NCBI GenBank assembly: GCA_001643675.2
Contig: LSRY02000015.1
Span: forward strand, 687,001 to 751,000
Source: Monocercomonoides exilis
Lineage: Eukaryota > Preaxostyla > Oxymonadida > Polymastigidae
Direction of reading: 5' to 3'
Length of the DNA stretch: 64,000 nucleotides
A model generated the notes under the pieces. That model searched no databases, had not been told where the DNA came from, and was given only the letters and a program-made list of their open reading frames with translations. A program made the position numbers and the translations under genes. Positions 32,156 to 44,409 of this stretch are shown one piece after another; positions within the stretch are counted from its first letter, which is position 1; each line of letters starts with the position of its first letter.

Positions 32156-35100
32156 CAATCACAATCACCTGTATCACAAAAAATCGCGAAAAGCTCAATG
32201 AAGTCATTGACAATTACAACTTTACTAACAAATCTTTGTCTCCAAATTTTGTATTCCTCTCATTCCTTGAGAAGAATGGAATACTGTCCTTTCATCCGGA
32301 AGAGTTAATAGATGTGCCAAAACTTGTGTTAATGCAGATAGAATTATGTGGCCCTGTGCTGCCAATTGTCCAGATAATTGGATAAATGACCATCCACCTT
32401 GGCTGTGCTCCAACTTTGAGTGCTGCCGTTTTAACATATTTTGAAAACTGGAAATCCAATATTCTATGATTATCTCCCGTTGTAGAGGCGTTGTGGAACT
32501 GTTTGCTCTCAGTGAAAATAATCAGTTTCCATCACATAAAAACTCTTCTCCTGATAATGCTTAACAGTTTTCCCCTTGTATAATAAAAAAAAACGCCAAC
32601 TGCTCAAAGAAATAACGAAAGAAACACTGAAAGAAAAAAATTGTTCTTTTTCTTTTTTTATGTTGCAATTGCTTTGAATACTAAAAAGATTCAGGTTGAT
32701 CGTTAAATCGCAATCTTTTTCTCTTCAAAGCATATGCTTGCTCGATCAAACAGAGATGTAACATTCAAAATGACACATTCTCAAAATCTTTCATCAGAAA
32801 ATCGCTTCTAAATCCGATCTATCCATCAATCATTCCTCATAATTGCATGCACCGTTTCTTATCTTTCATTTTCATTTCCAACTTTTTGCTTGAGGCTTCA
32901 GAATAATGTGTCAAAAGGGAAGAACAAAAGAACAAAGAGAGACTGAAAACACATTTTTTTAAAAATGGTTTCACAGATTCTCCATTTCATCGAACTTTCA
33001 CATCACACATCACATATCTTCATTCTTCATTCTACATTCTTCATTGCCTTTTTCATTCCTTTTAATAACTCACAATACTTGTTTCTCCATCTCCGCTATT
33101 CCCGCCTCCATGCTCCTCTGATTCTGTTTCATAATCCACAGCATCTGACATCGTAATCATTTGCCCTGATTCAGGAAATAGCTGGATGAATACTCGCTTT
33201 ATGCCTTGCAATGAAGGTCTGCTGCTCACATGATTTGATAGACAATCCCTGAGTATCTCAAACAATCGCGTTTGTCTAACAGTGCCCAAGATCGGTCTTT
33301 CCCCATTCACTATCTTCTGCCCTGCCACCTCTGCCTCATACTCCCCAAACGGGATTTGAAGGGTCAGGCACTCCCACAGCATCATCCCTATCGAGAATGA
33401 AACCGACTCCTTTGTTGCTCCCATCTTCTTGTTTATCTGCAGCTCTGGAGCCTTCCACCTCAGACACTCTTTTTTGAAACTATCTTCATCCTCAAAGGCA
33501 GACGAGGGCAGAGAATCCTCATCATCATTGCCACTTGTAGATGTCACAACAGTTGATGATGAGATGGAGGATGAATCTGAATCATCATCTGGCAATAAGT
33601 CTGAATGCATCACAATGCAGATCACCATGTGTTCTGAGAACAATACAATGTGAGGGCTCAGATTGGAAAGAGATTGAAGAGGGTTTTCAATTTCATCAAA
33701 TGAATGGAGTGCCCCGTTCGCCACCCAGAACAGGATCTGGGCAGCTGTTTGTTCTCTTTCCTGCAGAGTGCCAATCGCCATCTCCTTTGTCTTGTTCTTT
33801 CCATGCAAAAGCATGAACAGCGAATCCCTCAAATCCACAATCAGTTTCTCATGTGGAGATGAACAGGCCATTGCATCCACCAGATTCGACATCGATGATG
33901 TGGTCGGGCACAAATCTTCCCCTCGAACAAATGTGGAATCTGAATCAGTTGAACATGTTGAAGAAATTGATGGAGAAGGAGTCTGTTTTCTAATTTCCTC
34001 TTCTTCAACTTTTTCCAACATCCATTGAGGGATCTTGTCTGAATCTTTTCCCAATATATATTCTGTTGAGCCACTCTCAGAAAGAAGATGCTCTGATGAC
34101 TCTGAGTGTCCCAAACTTTTCTCGTATACTCTCTTCTTCATTCTTTCTTCATTCTTCTTCTCTGCCTCCTTCTCTGCTCTCCTCCACTGTGCCTCTGGTG
34201 ACATCTCCATCGTCACCATCTCAAACGCCTTCGGATCCTTTCTGATGTTATCGTTCACAATCTCTCTCAGATCTTTATTCTCGTTCTTTGCCTTTCTCCA
34301 TGTGATTGCAAGAATAACAGAAACAATAAGAACAATCAACAATAAAATAACAAGCACAATAACAATCAACAACCAATATGATTTCCTTTCTTTCCCTCCC
34401 TCGGCAATCCTTTCATCTCCATTAGCCTTGGGCTCACTTCTGTTCTTCACAATGAAAGAATCAGTGGACGATGGATTATTTCCGTCCCCAAACAGAATGC
34501 TCACTCTCACCTCTGCCTCTTCTCCTGCCTCGCTTATCCTCTCCTTTTCCAATCTCCCTTCGACTTCTGTTTCCGACACAAATCCACTCTCATCAAACTC
34601 ATATTTCTCTATCTGCTTTTCGTCCCCAATCTGTTTCACAATCATGAATGACAAGTTGCACGGGAGAAGAAGCTTCCCTTTGAACACAACCTCAGCTTCT
34701 TCTCCTTCTTCCCTTGTTTCAACACTCTCCAACACTGGAATGTGGAATGGTGATGCTCTTTCAGAAACAATCCCTTCAATTAGACATCCATCATTCAATA
34801 TCCACATCGATATGTCTGGGAAAACTCCATCTCCTCCTTTCAAACTGGAAATAGACAGTGAAGCAGAATCAGAGCAGATGATGTTTCTTCGAAGAGATGG
34901 ATATTTTTCAATGAATGGATTGTTGTTTGCCATCATTCCCATCTCAATAACAACCTTTCCTCCTTTTATCGATATTCCTCCTTTCGATGAATTTTCCATC
35001 CTTATTTCTTTTGTATGTGTATTGGAGTTTTCTAGGTGAACAAGTGATCCATTCCATTCGCATATCTCATCAAATGCATCATTTATCTCGCTTTCGCATT

Positions 35101-38100
35101 CTTTTACAAGAACTCCGACAAATGGACACGAATCCATCAAAACATCCTTCGCATTGTTCATCTCCATCATGCTTCCTTTGCTTGACAGAGAATTGCAGTT
35201 TGAGCAGGAACAGTTAGAAAGAACAATTTGAGCAGAAGTTGAAGAAGCGGAAAGAACAGAAGCCCCTTCTGAATTCCTCGAGCAGTTCTTGAACGAGGAG
35301 CTTCCAACTGAAACACTTCCCGAAGCTAAACTGCCAATCGAAAGGATGCAACCCTCAGACAACTTCACTCCATTTGCATCAATTCCATTCAGCACAACAT
35401 TTCTGCATTGCCCAATCTCAACAACATTTCTTGTTGATTCAATCTGTCCCAGTTTCATATTTGTGAATGAGACCTCATCTCCATTTAACAGAAACGAAGG
35501 CTTCATGAACGAAAGGAGTGACACTGAGCAGTTGTCAACATGAAGAATCCCTTTGCAATGCTCAGCAATGTCGAGTTGAGAACAACAACAAGTTGGTTGT
35601 TGTTTGACCCTCCAGCAGATGAGAAGTCAACAAATGAAAGAGAAAGTTGCCCACTTGATCCATGAATGAGAGAACTGCCTGAATATGAAAACGATTGGTC
35701 AAAGTTGAATTTCACACTCTCAATCCGAACTTTCTCAGAAGTTTTGAGAAGACTGCCCTCATTGCCAGAAATTGTTGAGTTCAGATGCACCAAAGCAGTT
35801 GAGGGAGATTGAAGTGAGCGGATGATCACATCATGCATATCACATTCCCCATTGATGATCGTCTCCTCTGAGATCAACAGCTGCGAATATGATGAAGGAA
35901 TGATGTGTTGAACTCCAACATCCAATGAGTGGCAAGGCATTTTGAACTCTCCACATTGCTTGCTGTCTCCGTGGTTGCCTGTTGCTGAAGAAACAAATAT
36001 CGTCTCGCTCTGGTATTTCACAACCCTCAGCAGAAGATCCTCTTCCCCCACAAATGAGTCTGTTGTGCATCCCCATATTGCAAGATCCTTCACAAATGGT
36101 GTTCTGAAATCCAAAAGGAATTGCTCATCAACAATTTGTGTTTCGATTGAGTGGCATCGAACATACACATCTCTCCCTCTGAACGCAGAGTTGTCTCTGA
36201 ATGTGATATTCGACAGAATAAAGTTCAGAGGCTGCTCAACCACCGAGGTGCATTCCAGAAACAGCCACCCGCCTCTTCCTGTGCTCGAGCAGAAACACTC
36301 AGAAGTCGTGCAAAACGAGCAGTCGAAGCTTCCTCCCTCATTCAACACACAAAGCATCCCTCCCCCTTTCCACACCTCATTCCACCACATCTCTTCATTG
36401 TTGTGTTTCGAATTACCATTTTCAATGGCTCATCATCATTGTCATTTCTGATGATGGGAATATCATCTGTTGTATTTTGGGTGACTTCTTCGAATGAACT
36501 CCACTCGATGATAACATCTTGTTCTTCTTCATTATTTTCTCTCCTTGAGCTCTTTGATATCCTCAATCCGCTTGCTCCTTCAAGCTCAACATTCTTCGTT
36601 GTCAAGTTCTTAATGTTCAGAATCGTTGAAGATAACACAGAAATAACATCCTTTGAAAAACAAAGTGATTGCATTGACACAAATTCCAATACAACTGAGC
36701 CTTCATCTGCTTTGATCAGTCCATAATTCATCTTTTCTATTTCTTCTCCACTTTCTTCATTTTTTGTGAACGAGCAGTCTTTCAGAGTCAACGATCCTTC
36801 ACTTGATCCAACATCCATCAAATAACCGACTCCATTTCTGAAGGATGATGGCATCACAAACATAATCAGTTCAAAATTCGTAACACCCTGAATCTTCATT
36901 GCAGTTCCTTCTGCTCCTTCAAGCGATGAGAGACATTCCAAAGAGCACACTTCTTCATTATCCGATTTCACTGATATTCCACTCACATCAACACTCCTCT
37001 GAAGATACCCTTTTTCAATGATGTTAATATTCTTTTCATTTCCCTCAGGCAATCGATCCAATGAATAATCAATTGATAAACAAGGATAATCTGAAAGACC
37101 ACAAATGCATACATCTTTTCCGTCATCTCTGATAAATATTTCCGAGCCAAGAACGAACCAGAAATACACCAGTGGAACGGCATTCGTTGTATCACTTCCA
37201 TCAAACCCTCTCATGGAATTCAATGAAATACCATCCAGATGCTCAGACACAAATGGAAGAGAGGTGTTTGTGATGCTCTTTGTCAAGTTGGATGACTCAA
37301 CAAACAGGTCATTTCCATATTTTGCAACATTTGGTTTTTCTAAATCAAAAACAGGGGATGAAATCACAAACGAAGAATAATCATCAATTAACTTCAGTGC
37401 CGTTCCTCCTCCAAACCCAGTTTTCCCTTCTTCTTCAGCTGGTGCTGTGCATCCTGTAAATGTGCATGAAACAATATTCATTTGAATATTCCCTTTCAAC
37501 TGCGCATTGATTGCACCTCCTCTGCCTCCATCAGCCAGCACAGAGCATCCATCAAAAACACATTCTTCAATATTTATTTCTGAATTTGAATCTTCATCAT
37601 CGCTGTTATCGATGCTCACACATCCTCCACTTCCTGCTTTTCTTTCTATTTCTGTGAAATTGCTTTTCGTCATGTTCAACCATTTGGTGTTCATTAGCTC
37701 GGCCTTTGTTCCGCTTCCAGACAAAGAGATCAATGAATTTCCATTCAAAGTGATTGATGAAGCTGATAACGAGTCAATAGCCAATGTCCCAGATTCAACA
37801 GATAAAAACAGAAATGTCAATTCTAATAATGGATTTTGAAGGGAAAGAAAACATTGAGACATAGTCAGTTGTGAAGAAGATGATATGAAAGTGGAGTGAA
37901 GAGAAAACGAAGAAGGAAGAGAGAATATCAACTTTGAAAAGATTGTTTCAACATTTGCTGTTATCATCGCTGAGTTTAATGGTGAGCTTGCATCAGAGAT
38001 TGTCCAGCCACTGATTTCATCGTTTCCTCGGATTCTGTGTTTCTTTTCTTCAAACGCCAATTCGTCACTCATCAATATCATCCCTTCAACAATAATCTTC

Positions 38101-38385
38101 TTTTCCTCTTCTTGTCTTGTCAAGCAATGCTTCAGTGTTAGACAGGGAAACTCAGCAAACCCACAACGAGAGTGATTGAATGCATCAACATTACTCACAA
38201 AGATCTCATCTGGCATAGGAATCAGATAGGCACACAAAGGAATCGGAATCGTTTCATCACCATTGTGGAATCCCCGAATTTTGTTTATCGTTTCAATTGA
38301 AGCTGTCAACGGGGCTATCTTTCCACTTTTTGCTGTTGTTTCCAGATCGATTGAGTCAACAAAAATGTCACTTCCCCATTTGGCT
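31757..38385 (-). repeat. Right arm of 13.5-kb palindrome
   Basis: Reverse complement of 24895-31525. It carries the 3' two-thirds of surface gene 3. Differences from the left arm include two homopolymer deletions that break gene 3 and a clustered set of substitutions at about 37160-37345. Beyond 38385 the sequence instead matches surface gene 1. Confidence 0.9.
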
Positions 38386-40745
38386 CTGTTCCCTTCAAAT
38401 CCTGATGAAATCAGAAACTCTGCATTTGTGTCTTTCACTTTCAGCCCAATCCCTCCTCCTCTTCCTTGAGCAGCCAAGGCATAACAGTTCTTCACAACAC
38501 CTCCATTCATCTTCAATGAACCAACATTCCCCACCTCAACCATCACACCCCCTCCAAACTCAGAGGCTTCACTCCCACAGCCATCAATCGTGCATCCATC
38601 AAAAGTTATTGAATGTGACCCTTCACCCACATTCATCAGCGATGATCCTGCTGTTGTCCTCACAATGTTGTTGAATGTGCAGTTATCCAGAGTCAACGAA
38701 ACTGAAGATCCTTGAGAAAGAGATATCACACTTGTGGTGCTGAATGTTTGTGACCATCTCACATCTTTCATCTTCAAACTTCCCCCTTCCATCTCCACAA
38801 GTGAGTTCTGAATGCTCCTCTCTTCTGAATGATCTGCATCCATCGAAATGTTCAATCTCTTCATATCCATCAACCCACTTCCCTGAACCTCAAATAATCT
38901 GCTTCTTCGGTTGTTTTCAAATGATGAATCGTGAATCACAGACAGATCGCTCACATTCAATTCCCCTGTTCCAACACAAAACAGACTCAGTCCATTTGAT
39001 TCAAATTGTGTTTCAATAGCTGAGCCAGCTGGCGAAACTCCATTCACAGAGATTGTTTTCTCACCAATATCAATTCCTTTGACTTCCACAACTGTTCCAC
39101 TCAGCACCTTGATTTCCTCCACAAATCCAGAAATCATTTGGGAAAGGCAATGGCTGATTGTGAGGCATGCACAGCTTTCATTCAATCCGCAGCTGTATGT
39201 ATCCTTTGCGTTTGTCTGATTTTGAGTTGAAGCAACAAATCTGCATTTCCCACCAGTATTTGGAAGCCACTCACTTTTATCTCCGCCTGCATAATATCGG
39301 ACTCCTTCTGTTCTTGTTGAATAGCACCAAACAAGTTGAGAATCAGTCGAGTTATCTGAAATATAAATATCATTTCCATATGGTGCTGTGTTATTATGGA
39401 AAAAGCAAAACCAAAGCAAACTTCCTCCAAAACTCAATACCCTCATAGCGACACCACCACCGTGATAATTTGAGCGGCAATCTTGAAATAAACAGTTTTT
39501 TGTAACAATTTTATCAATTGGATTCCAATTAATATAGGCCCCTCCGTCTGTGCTTCTGGGATCGTGCCCGCTGCAATTAATAAAAGAGCAATCCAAAACG
39601 CAATCTTTTGTTTTTGTAGCATTTGAACTCCAAATTCCAAGTCCACCTGCATCGTCTCCTGACCATCCATCTTTGAAAAAGCAATTTTCAAAAAATACTT
39701 GAATTGTCATTCCGGAAATTTCTGCTCCTGCACCTCCAAAATGGTTTGATGCAACGCAATAACACTCAATAAATGTGGAATGTCTCACTGTGCATTCGGC
39801 AATATTAAAGGCAAAAATACCTCCACCTCTTGTTGAAGTTGCATTGCACTTCACAAATGATGAATTCTCAACTGTTAATGTGGCATTTGAATTGTCATGC
39901 ACATACAGTGCACCACCACATGGAGCTGAGCATTCATTCCATTCAGCATTCTTATATGTCTGTGTTTGAGTTGTTGAATTTCTTTCTGTATTTCCCACTC
40001 TCCAATCCACTCTTTCGTTGTGGAGGAATGTGCAGTTGTTGCAGGAAAATGCAACGGATCCTTCTGTTCCACTCACAATCCCTCCCTCCAGCACATTCAT
40101 CGAACTTTCAACTTGGCAATCCTCAATTGAACTCATTTTCATCATTGGCACTTTCTCATTTGGCATTTCATCTTCCTTCATAAATTTCATTGTGATGTTT
40201 GAAAAAGCACAGTTTTTGATTCCTTCATATGACCCTTCTCCATTTCTCAAAATGCTTCCACTCCCACAAAACACAATGTTCTTCCACTCACTGTTTCTCA
40301 CAAGCAACGATGAATCTTCTCCTTCAATCTTCACAAGACTCTTCATCATCATATCGCAATTGTGATTTCTTCTTTCCGTGCTCAAAGTGGTGTTCATCAT
40401 TTCGCATGTTCCTTCATTGAAGACAAAATATCCATCGAAACCTCTTTTTCTCATCAACAAGCAGTCATCAAGACGCAGGAATGATTTTGCTCGAACATCA
40501 AATGCCACATCATCATCTGCTCCTTCAAACAATATTCCCTTGAATTCTACTGATGAGTTATGTATTTTGCAGAACAGTCGAACAAGACTTCCCTGCTCCA
40601 AAATATGACTTTCAGACTGAGCAGGAATATGATAAATGAGATGTTCATTCCTTTGTGCATCATTTAAATCTATGCCACTTATAGTGAAACACAAGCACTC
40701 AGTCAAAACCAAAAGAATCATTGTCATAAGGAAATAATGGGTCAT
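33062..40745 (-). pseudogene. Surface gene 3: beta-helix/pseudokinase protein with two frameshifts
   Basis: It starts at ATG 40745-40743, homologous to the start of gene 1 (the frame is open to 40772), and reads a signal peptide and beta-helix repeats. Near 36360 a G-run is one base shorter than in gene 2 (five against six). Near 35555 an A-run is also one shorter (three against four). The frame is restored only in pieces: 36342-40772, 35503-36390 and 33062-35524. The last piece holds the same membrane span and pseudokinase tail as gene 2, ending at TAA 33062-33064. If the two homopolymer calls are assembly errors the gene is intact, at about 2,560 residues. The 5' third (38385-40745) is gene-1-like and the rest gene-2-like, so the gene is a mosaic. 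It converges on gene 2 across the palindrome centre. Confidence 0.8.
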
Positions 40746-42351
40746 AATAAACCATATTTTTATATAATTCATAATAATTTTGAACTTGCATAAAAATAGA
40801 TTCTTTTAGCCTTTCTTCTATTTGAAAAACCGATCGTCATTTCAATTATTCTGTCTAGAAATAATTGTATCATTTTGTTATGAATGATTAATTTTTATTT
40901 TTTCATCACTCTTTTATTTCTTTGATTCTATTATATTCTGTATGAATGATGAATATCAGCATCTTGAGGTCATTTCCAACAGAATATTCTTCTTGGAGGA
41001 ACTTCCTATCAATGAAAAGAAGAATAATAATTCAAAAAGATATTTTCATGAGAAATATTTGAAGATTGAAATTGGAATAAAAAACGAACTATATTTTCAC
41101 AAACTTTGAATGTTCAAAGAGAGGTCTTTATTCGTTTGAGAAGTTCATTTGATTATCATCAATTATCCATCATTTCAAAACCGTCCTTGCTTCAAAAACT
41201 TCATTTCGAATTTCTTCTAAAGTTATATTTTCCTCTTTTCTCTCTTTCTTTTCTTTCATTCTTTCATTCGCTATTTCCGGGTCTTCACTATTTCTTCCCA
41301 ATTGTTTTGTCAATTTTGTTGCAATTGTCTTCACTTTTTTCCATATTTCTTTTGTCGCTCACATTTCATCTTCAAAGAATTCAATATTTCCAAAAATAAC
41401 TTCCGAATCATCAATGGCCTTCCTCCTCGGCTCAGCGCAAATCTTTCATTTTTATGTGTTTTCTTCTTCAATCCTCCTTCATGATTCTTTGTGTATGATT
41501 GTTTTGAAATAAACTGGAAAACATCTCATTCCGAGCTTTCGTTTCTTTTTTCGCAAAGCAGTCATCGCTCGTCGATGAATCTTTAAGAAAGTTTAAAAGA
41601 TTGGTCAACAGTATTGAATCAAATTCTTCATCATCTTTCCTAAAAGTCTTTTATCTTTCGATTCTTCATTTGATGACTTCAAAGCTTTTCATCAAAAACT
41701 ACAAAAAAATAAATTTATAAAGTTAAAAAGAAAATAATAAAAAAACCTTCAATTTTGTTGATGAGTCCATTGTTGCCAATGACAATTTTCTTTCCATTCT
41801 GTTTTTAAGTCAAAGGCATCGTTTGTCATTGCATTCCCCCTTTCCCCAAGCGAATAAAGGTCATAGAAGAAAGTCACCATTAAAAAGGCACTTGAGTCAG
41901 AAAATTAATCTATTTCATCTTCAAAGCGCTTTGTGTCTTTCTCAACAAACGTTTTTTGTTCAAAAAACTCTTTTAACAGAACTGCTTATATTTCAGATAA
42001 AAATTGAATATTGTCTTGAAAACAAAAAGGAATATTAAATTCAAAACAAATAAAGACTTTAAAGTCTTTCATGCCTCAAAATCATCCATTTCCTGCAAAC
42101 AAAATATATCTAGTGGGAACAAAATAAAACCCTTTTGCATTCAAAAAAGAGCATGAATAAAATATTGTATTGCTTTTTAGTTGCATTTGAGCGTTCATAT
42201 GAGTCATAAGACCGGAAAAAACAGAAAATACAAAATGCAGGAAAAGAAGTTTTATTATGGTCCAGTATGTTTTTTTTTTTTTTATATTTCAAATTTCAGA
42301 GAAACATCAATAAAAATATTGATAAAAATGTGTTAGTTGAAAAGAATTATT
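40746..42351. other. Non-coding flank homologous to 3177-4780
   Basis: AT-rich upstream region of surface gene 3, aligned by eye with the upstream region of gene 1. Open frames do not survive in both copies. No promoter motif that I would trust is visible. Confidence 0.6.
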
Positions 42352-42760
42352 GGCATATTCACAGAGAACGGGGCAGCTTTGATCTGACCCAGTATTTTTT
42401 TATTTTTAGGGTTAAAATTCCAAAATAATCACTGTATTAATTGATTGGTTTAGGTTTTAGGGTTAGCGTAACAGATCTTGGGTTTAGGGTTATGTTCCCG
42501 CTCTTCTTTTTAGGGTTAGCACTCGAAAAAACTTGATCTTTTTTGGATTTTTTGGGTTAGGGTTAAGCCAGGTTTAAGTTGAGTCATAAGAAAGCAAAGC
42601 TGGGCTTTGGCTCGAGTAGCGCAAGCGGTAGCTACCTCGACCATTGATATTCCGTTGGTCAAAGGTCGGGGGTTCGACTCCTGCCAAAGCTCTTTTTTTT
42701 CTGTGTTTTTTATTATTTTTTTCAATGAAATTTTTTTGCCCCGTTCTCTGTGAATATACC
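42352..42760 (+). mobile_element. 409-bp TIR element with a tRNA-like Pol III unit and TTAGGG-like motifs
   Basis: The termini are 24-bp inverted repeats with one mismatch, starting GGYATATTCACAGAGAAC. It is flanked by a perfect 8-bp direct duplication GAATTATT (42344-42351 and 42761-42768). The interior holds several TTTAGGGTTA-type motifs between about 42400 and 42570, then a tRNA-like Pol III unit (42603-42700). The homologous flank near gene 1 (about 4770-4800) lacks it, so it inserted after the duplication. The 8-bp duplication and GGCATA start resemble elements A and B. It has no coding capacity. Confidence 0.8.
42603..42700 (+). ncRNA. tRNA-derived Pol III transcription unit (SINE-like), not a canonical tRNA
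   Basis: It has a good A box (TAGCGCAAGCGG, 42617-42628), a perfect B box (GGTTCGACTCC, 42671-42681) and a run of eight T (42693-42700) as terminator. GGCTTTG (42603-42609) can pair with CAAAGCT (42685-42691) as an acceptor stem. The D-arm is extended by CGAG/CTCG, and GACCA/TGGTC encloses a 12-base loop in place of a 7-base anticodon loop. A functional tRNA is therefore unlikely unless a tiny intron is present. It sits wholly inside the 409-bp element. Confidence 0.55.
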
Positions 42761-42995
42761 GAATTATTTTTATTATTATTATTGAATCTTCCTTTTTAAA
42801 AAAAAAGTTTTTTAAAGGCAACCACTTTGCTGTTTGTCAACAAGGGATGAAGAAAAATAAAAAATAAAAGTCAAAATGTTTCGAAAATAGTTCAATTTCG
42901 AAAAATGGATAACTCTATTTTAATGTCACTCTAATCTTTTCATCTTCCTTCTCTAAATTCACAAGATAAGCATCAACAGTGGAGAGTCAATAATC

Positions 42996-44363
42996 TCAAT
43001 CTCCTTTGCAAAGAAAAGATGGAAATTCCTGAAAACTGATGATGATATCTTCATATCCCTCATTCTTTTTTTCAAACACTCTCCTCTTCAGCTCTTTTCT
43101 TTTCGCTTCTTCCAATTCATCCTCCTCTTCTTCTTTCAATTTCATTGAAGAATTCATAAAGAACAGAAAGTAACCAAGTGTCACATTGTTATTTAATGTT
43201 TGTTGTTGAATCTCCTCCAAAATGAAGTCAATAGCCCCTGCGCTTAGCAACGAGCAAACACTCACAGTTCGCAGAGGAGCCATCATTTGAAAAAGTACTA
43301 TGCATTTCCAGTGTAGCTCTCTTTCATTTCCTCTTGTGGCTTTGCACAGATTGACAAGACAACGAATTAATTCTTCATTTTCGTCATTCAACTGTTGGAT
43401 GAACCAAAAATAGGAACTCAGTGTTTGAATCCATTTTGTTGTAATCTGCACTTCTTTTATTTCTTTCAATTTGAAGTTCAATTTCTTCAAATCCACACTT
43501 CTTGTCAGTTCTTCCAATTCTCTTTTCGCCTCTCTCACAAAATGCAACTCGTTTACAACCACTCCTTCCAAACATTTATTGGTGGACAATTGGTTTATCA
43601 TTAATTGCCAGACAGACTGATATGCAAGTTGTGTCAGATTGAAATGTTTTTGATGATATTCTATGATTTCTTTGATTTTTTCCATGATAAATTCTTGTGT
43701 CATTCCCTTCCAAAAAAATAACAAATATATCGATAAATGAAGCAAAAATAAAATCATTAAATAACATAACGAATTATTCAAACTTCCCAATGTTCAATGT
43801 TGTTCAACGCGAGCAAAGACATTTCCACTTCGTTTCGTGCATCTCCGTTTTCATCTTTGTTTGCAGCCGCTTTCAGAAGGCAAGACACACACACAAGAAG
43901 CAATTTCGATGAAGCTCCGCTTTTCAGAAAAAGACAGCATTCGCAAAGATCAATCAAGATCTTATCATTCTTTTTTTCATTTTTCTTCTCTTCCTCAATA
44001 ATCATCCAAACAATTCTGTTGCCCAACGAGGATTGATCAAATTCGAAACCTGATATGTTTTTAATCGCTTTATAATATCCCATGTTCTTCAAAAATGTTA
44101 TAGCGTTTTCTGCAGACAGTTTCTTTTCTTCAATCATTTGTCCTTTTTTATTGAACAACTCTTTTGAAAATGTTGATTCAAATTCTTTTTCATCCATTTC
44201 CTCCATCAAATCGTTCATTTTCATGATTTTTTCTTTCAATTCATCTTTTGTGCAATGATCCAGTTCATGGAGCAATTCTTTTGGAATTGCAAATAATAAA
44301 TGTTGAGCATTCTTTGAAACAATCAAAATTTCTCAAACGATTTATTTTTTCTTTTGTAGACAT
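42996..44363 (-). CDS. Helical (ARM-like) protein of unknown function, one intron
   Basis: Exon 1 begins at ATG 44363-44361 (STKEKINRLRNFD...). A one-base frame change near 44300-44326 is needed to reach the long frame that ends at 43784. A 77-bp intron follows (43783 down to 43707, donor GTTTGA, acceptor TTGGAAG). Exon 2 starts GMTQEFIMEKI and ends at the stop 42998-42996 after a Glu/Lys-rich tail with FLCKGD. The protein of about 430 residues is Leu-rich and amphipathic, suggesting stacked helices such as ARM/HEAT repeats; no catalytic motif is seen. The frame change may be a mutation, an assembly error or an unrecognised intron. A related remnant lies at 5015-5362. Transposon C lies 46 bp upstream of the start. 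Confidence 0.6.
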
Positions 44364-44409
44364 CTTTCGATTTCCACAAGCAGGTTTATCACTATCATTC
44401 GCTTTCATA

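Noticed and set aside
24895-38385. Palindrome as a simple sequencing artefact.
   Set aside because: The two outer sides continue into different paralogues, the arms differ by a clustered patch, and the centre is a known element type. I keep it as real but note that only spanning reads can settle it.
42516-42821. A minus-strand frame containing ESNPRPLTNGISMVEVATAC.
   Set aside because: It is the typical false translation of a tRNA-like sequence read backwards, within the 409-bp element.
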